This document shows, piece by piece, positions 63,187 through 64,000 of a stretch of DNA of 64,000 bases. Every line of letters starts with the position of its first letter. Positions within the stretch are counted from its first letter, which is position 1. The notes below the pieces were generated by a model. That model was not told the origin of the DNA. It made no database searches and worked only from the letters and a program-made list of their open reading frames with translations. This stretch comes from Psychrobacter arenosus (GTDB lineage: Bacteria > Pseudomonadota > Gammaproteobacteria > Pseudomonadales > Moraxellaceae), in contig NZ_LR884459.1 in NCBI RefSeq assembly GCF_904848165.1, positions 3,596,001-3,660,000 of the forward strand. Reading direction: 5' to 3'. Made by a program: the position numbers and the translations under genes.

Positions 63187-64000
63187 ATGAGCTATCGCCA
63201 CCAATATGTGATTGGAGACTTGCAAGGGTGCTATGCCGCATTCTTAAAGCTACTAAAAACGCTAGATTTTGACCCCAAACAAGATAAGTTGTGGTTTGCG
63301 GGGGATTTGGTGGCGCGCGGCGAGGACTCCTTGCATACCTTACGCGATGTCAAAGCGCTATGTGAACAAGGGGCTGCTGCGACAGTATTGGGCAATCACG
63401 ACCTTAATCTACTAGCCGTGTGGCGCGGGGCTACGGAGATCAAGAAGAAAGATAAGACCGCGCCTATATTTGCCGCAGACGATTGCGATGAGTTGCTAAA
63501 TTGGCTGCGTCGTCAGCCCATTCTAGCTTTTCCGGATAAGCATACCGTCTTGGTGCACGCGGGCATCCCACCACATTGGCGTATCCGGCAAGCTCGCGGT
63601 TATGCCCGTGAGTTAGAGGCACAGTTGCAAAGCAGTCTGATGCAATTGGATCGCCTATTGCCAAATTTATATAGCAAAACTGCAGATGACTGGAGTGAAG
63701 ACTTGCATGGCTATACTCGGATGCGAGCGATTGCGAATTACTTTACCCGGATGCGCTTATGTAAAGCGGATGGTAGCCTAGAATTTTCCTTTAAATCAAG
63801 TTTAGATGATCATATGCCTGCGGATTTCCGACCTTGGTTTGAGTGGCAAGTCCCTAGACGCCGTAAAATTTTATTTGGTCATTGGGCGGCATTAAAAGGT
63901 GAGGTGGATCTGCCCTATGCTAGAGCTTTGGATGGCGGTTGTGTCTGGGGCGGCAGCTTACTGGCGTATCGATTAGCCGATGGTAAGGTGATTGAGTCTT
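63187..64000 (+). CDS. apaH: Diadenosine tetraphosphatase, 3'-truncated by the window
   Basis: Symmetric Ap4A hydrolase of the calcineurin-like phosphatase superfamily. The frame is open to the window end (271 codons visible, so the stop is missing). Metal motifs are clear: GDLQGC (GDxxG), GDLVARG, LGNHD and later HAGIPP. The ATG has GAGGG 6 bases upstream. In E. coli the order is pdxA-rsmA-apaG-apaH; here apaG is not between rsmA and apaH (only 53 bases). Confidence 0.95.
   Translation, partial: MSYRHQYVIGDLQGCYAAFLKLLKTLDFDPKQDKLWFAGDLVARGEDSLHTLRDVKALCEQGAAATVLGNHDLNLLAVWRGATEIKKKDKTAPIFAADDCDELLNWLRRQPILAFPDKHTVLVHAGIPPHWRIRQARGYARELEAQLQSSLMQLDRLLPNLYSKTADDWSEDLHGYTRMRAIANYFTRMRLCKADGSLEFSFKSSLDDHMPADFRPWFEWQVPRRRKILFGHWAALKGEVDLPYARALDGGCVWGGSLLAYRLADGKVIES

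Overview
The window is a typical chromosomal stretch of a gammaproteobacterium of the family Moraxellaceae, most likely Psychrobacter. The evidence is moderate-to-low GC content, an Hfq with a very long glycine-rich tail, AT-rich spacers, and the mix and order of housekeeping genes (kdsD-kdsC-lptC-lptA-lptB, mutL-miaA-hfq, pdxA-rsmA-apaH, dnaB-alr). The genus call is inference from protein resemblance, not from a marker RNA. I see no rRNA, tRNA, CRISPR array, insertion sequence or prophage.

Layout. 1-8.5 kb: the 3' part of pepN, a tyrosine-type DAHP synthase (-), lpxB and rnhB, then a leftward group with a DUF924 protein, a fold-type III PLP enzyme and an aldonolactone oxidase that overlaps it. 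9.4-12.3 kb: nspC and carboxynorspermidine synthase, an alternative polyamine route. 12.4-18.2 kb: a DUF2164 protein, an unknown protein flanked by repeat-like DNA, the cvrA antiporter with an ACC-deaminase-like enzyme 1 base behind it, queD-like and tsaE. 18.4-28.1 kb: mutL-miaA-hfq, the Kdo/LPS transport block kdsD-kdsC-lptC-lptA-lptB, and radA. 28.3-37 kb: envelope genes (rlpA, rodA, an M15-like secreted peptidase, a lipoprotein, an active/inactive pair of M16 peptidases, a tiny lipoprotein). 37.5-44.9 kb: ftsY, an O6-alkylguanine-DNA methyltransferase, an unknown gene with a coupled 40-residue ORF in front, yebC, a K+-channel-like protein with a zinc ribbon, an ABC1 kinase and aroQ. 44.8-48.2 kb: a 1.2-kb AT-rich non-coding region leading to a cold-shock protein gene, and a DEAD-box helicase. 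48.3-64 kb: a Cu-type UreH/TauE-like transporter and ccoS, ydcF-like, murB, a tyrosine phosphatase, hslR, ilvA, rpiA, an alpha/beta hydrolase, argF, alr, dnaB, pdxA, rsmA and the 5' part of apaH.

How the genes fit together. Much of the window serves the envelope: lipid A and Kdo synthesis (lpxB, kdsC, kdsD), LPS export (lptC, lptA, lptB), peptidoglycan (murB, alr, rodA, rlpA, M15-like) and protein targeting (ftsY). A second theme is RNA handling and cold growth (Hfq, a cold-shock protein, the RhlB-like helicase, RNase HII, RsmA, MiaA). Amino-acid and cofactor synthesis (aroF, aroQ, ilvA, argF, pdxA) makes up most of the rest.

Nothing here is clearly a new defence or mobile system. The less ordinary items are the 40-aa ORF/possible frameshift at 39642-39764, the His/Met-rich tail on the UreH-like protein, the channel with a zinc ribbon, the polyamine gene pair with a TTG start, the PLP-enzyme/aldonolactone-oxidase pair, the active/inactive M16 pair, and several palindromes or terminator-like hairpins in divergent promoter regions.
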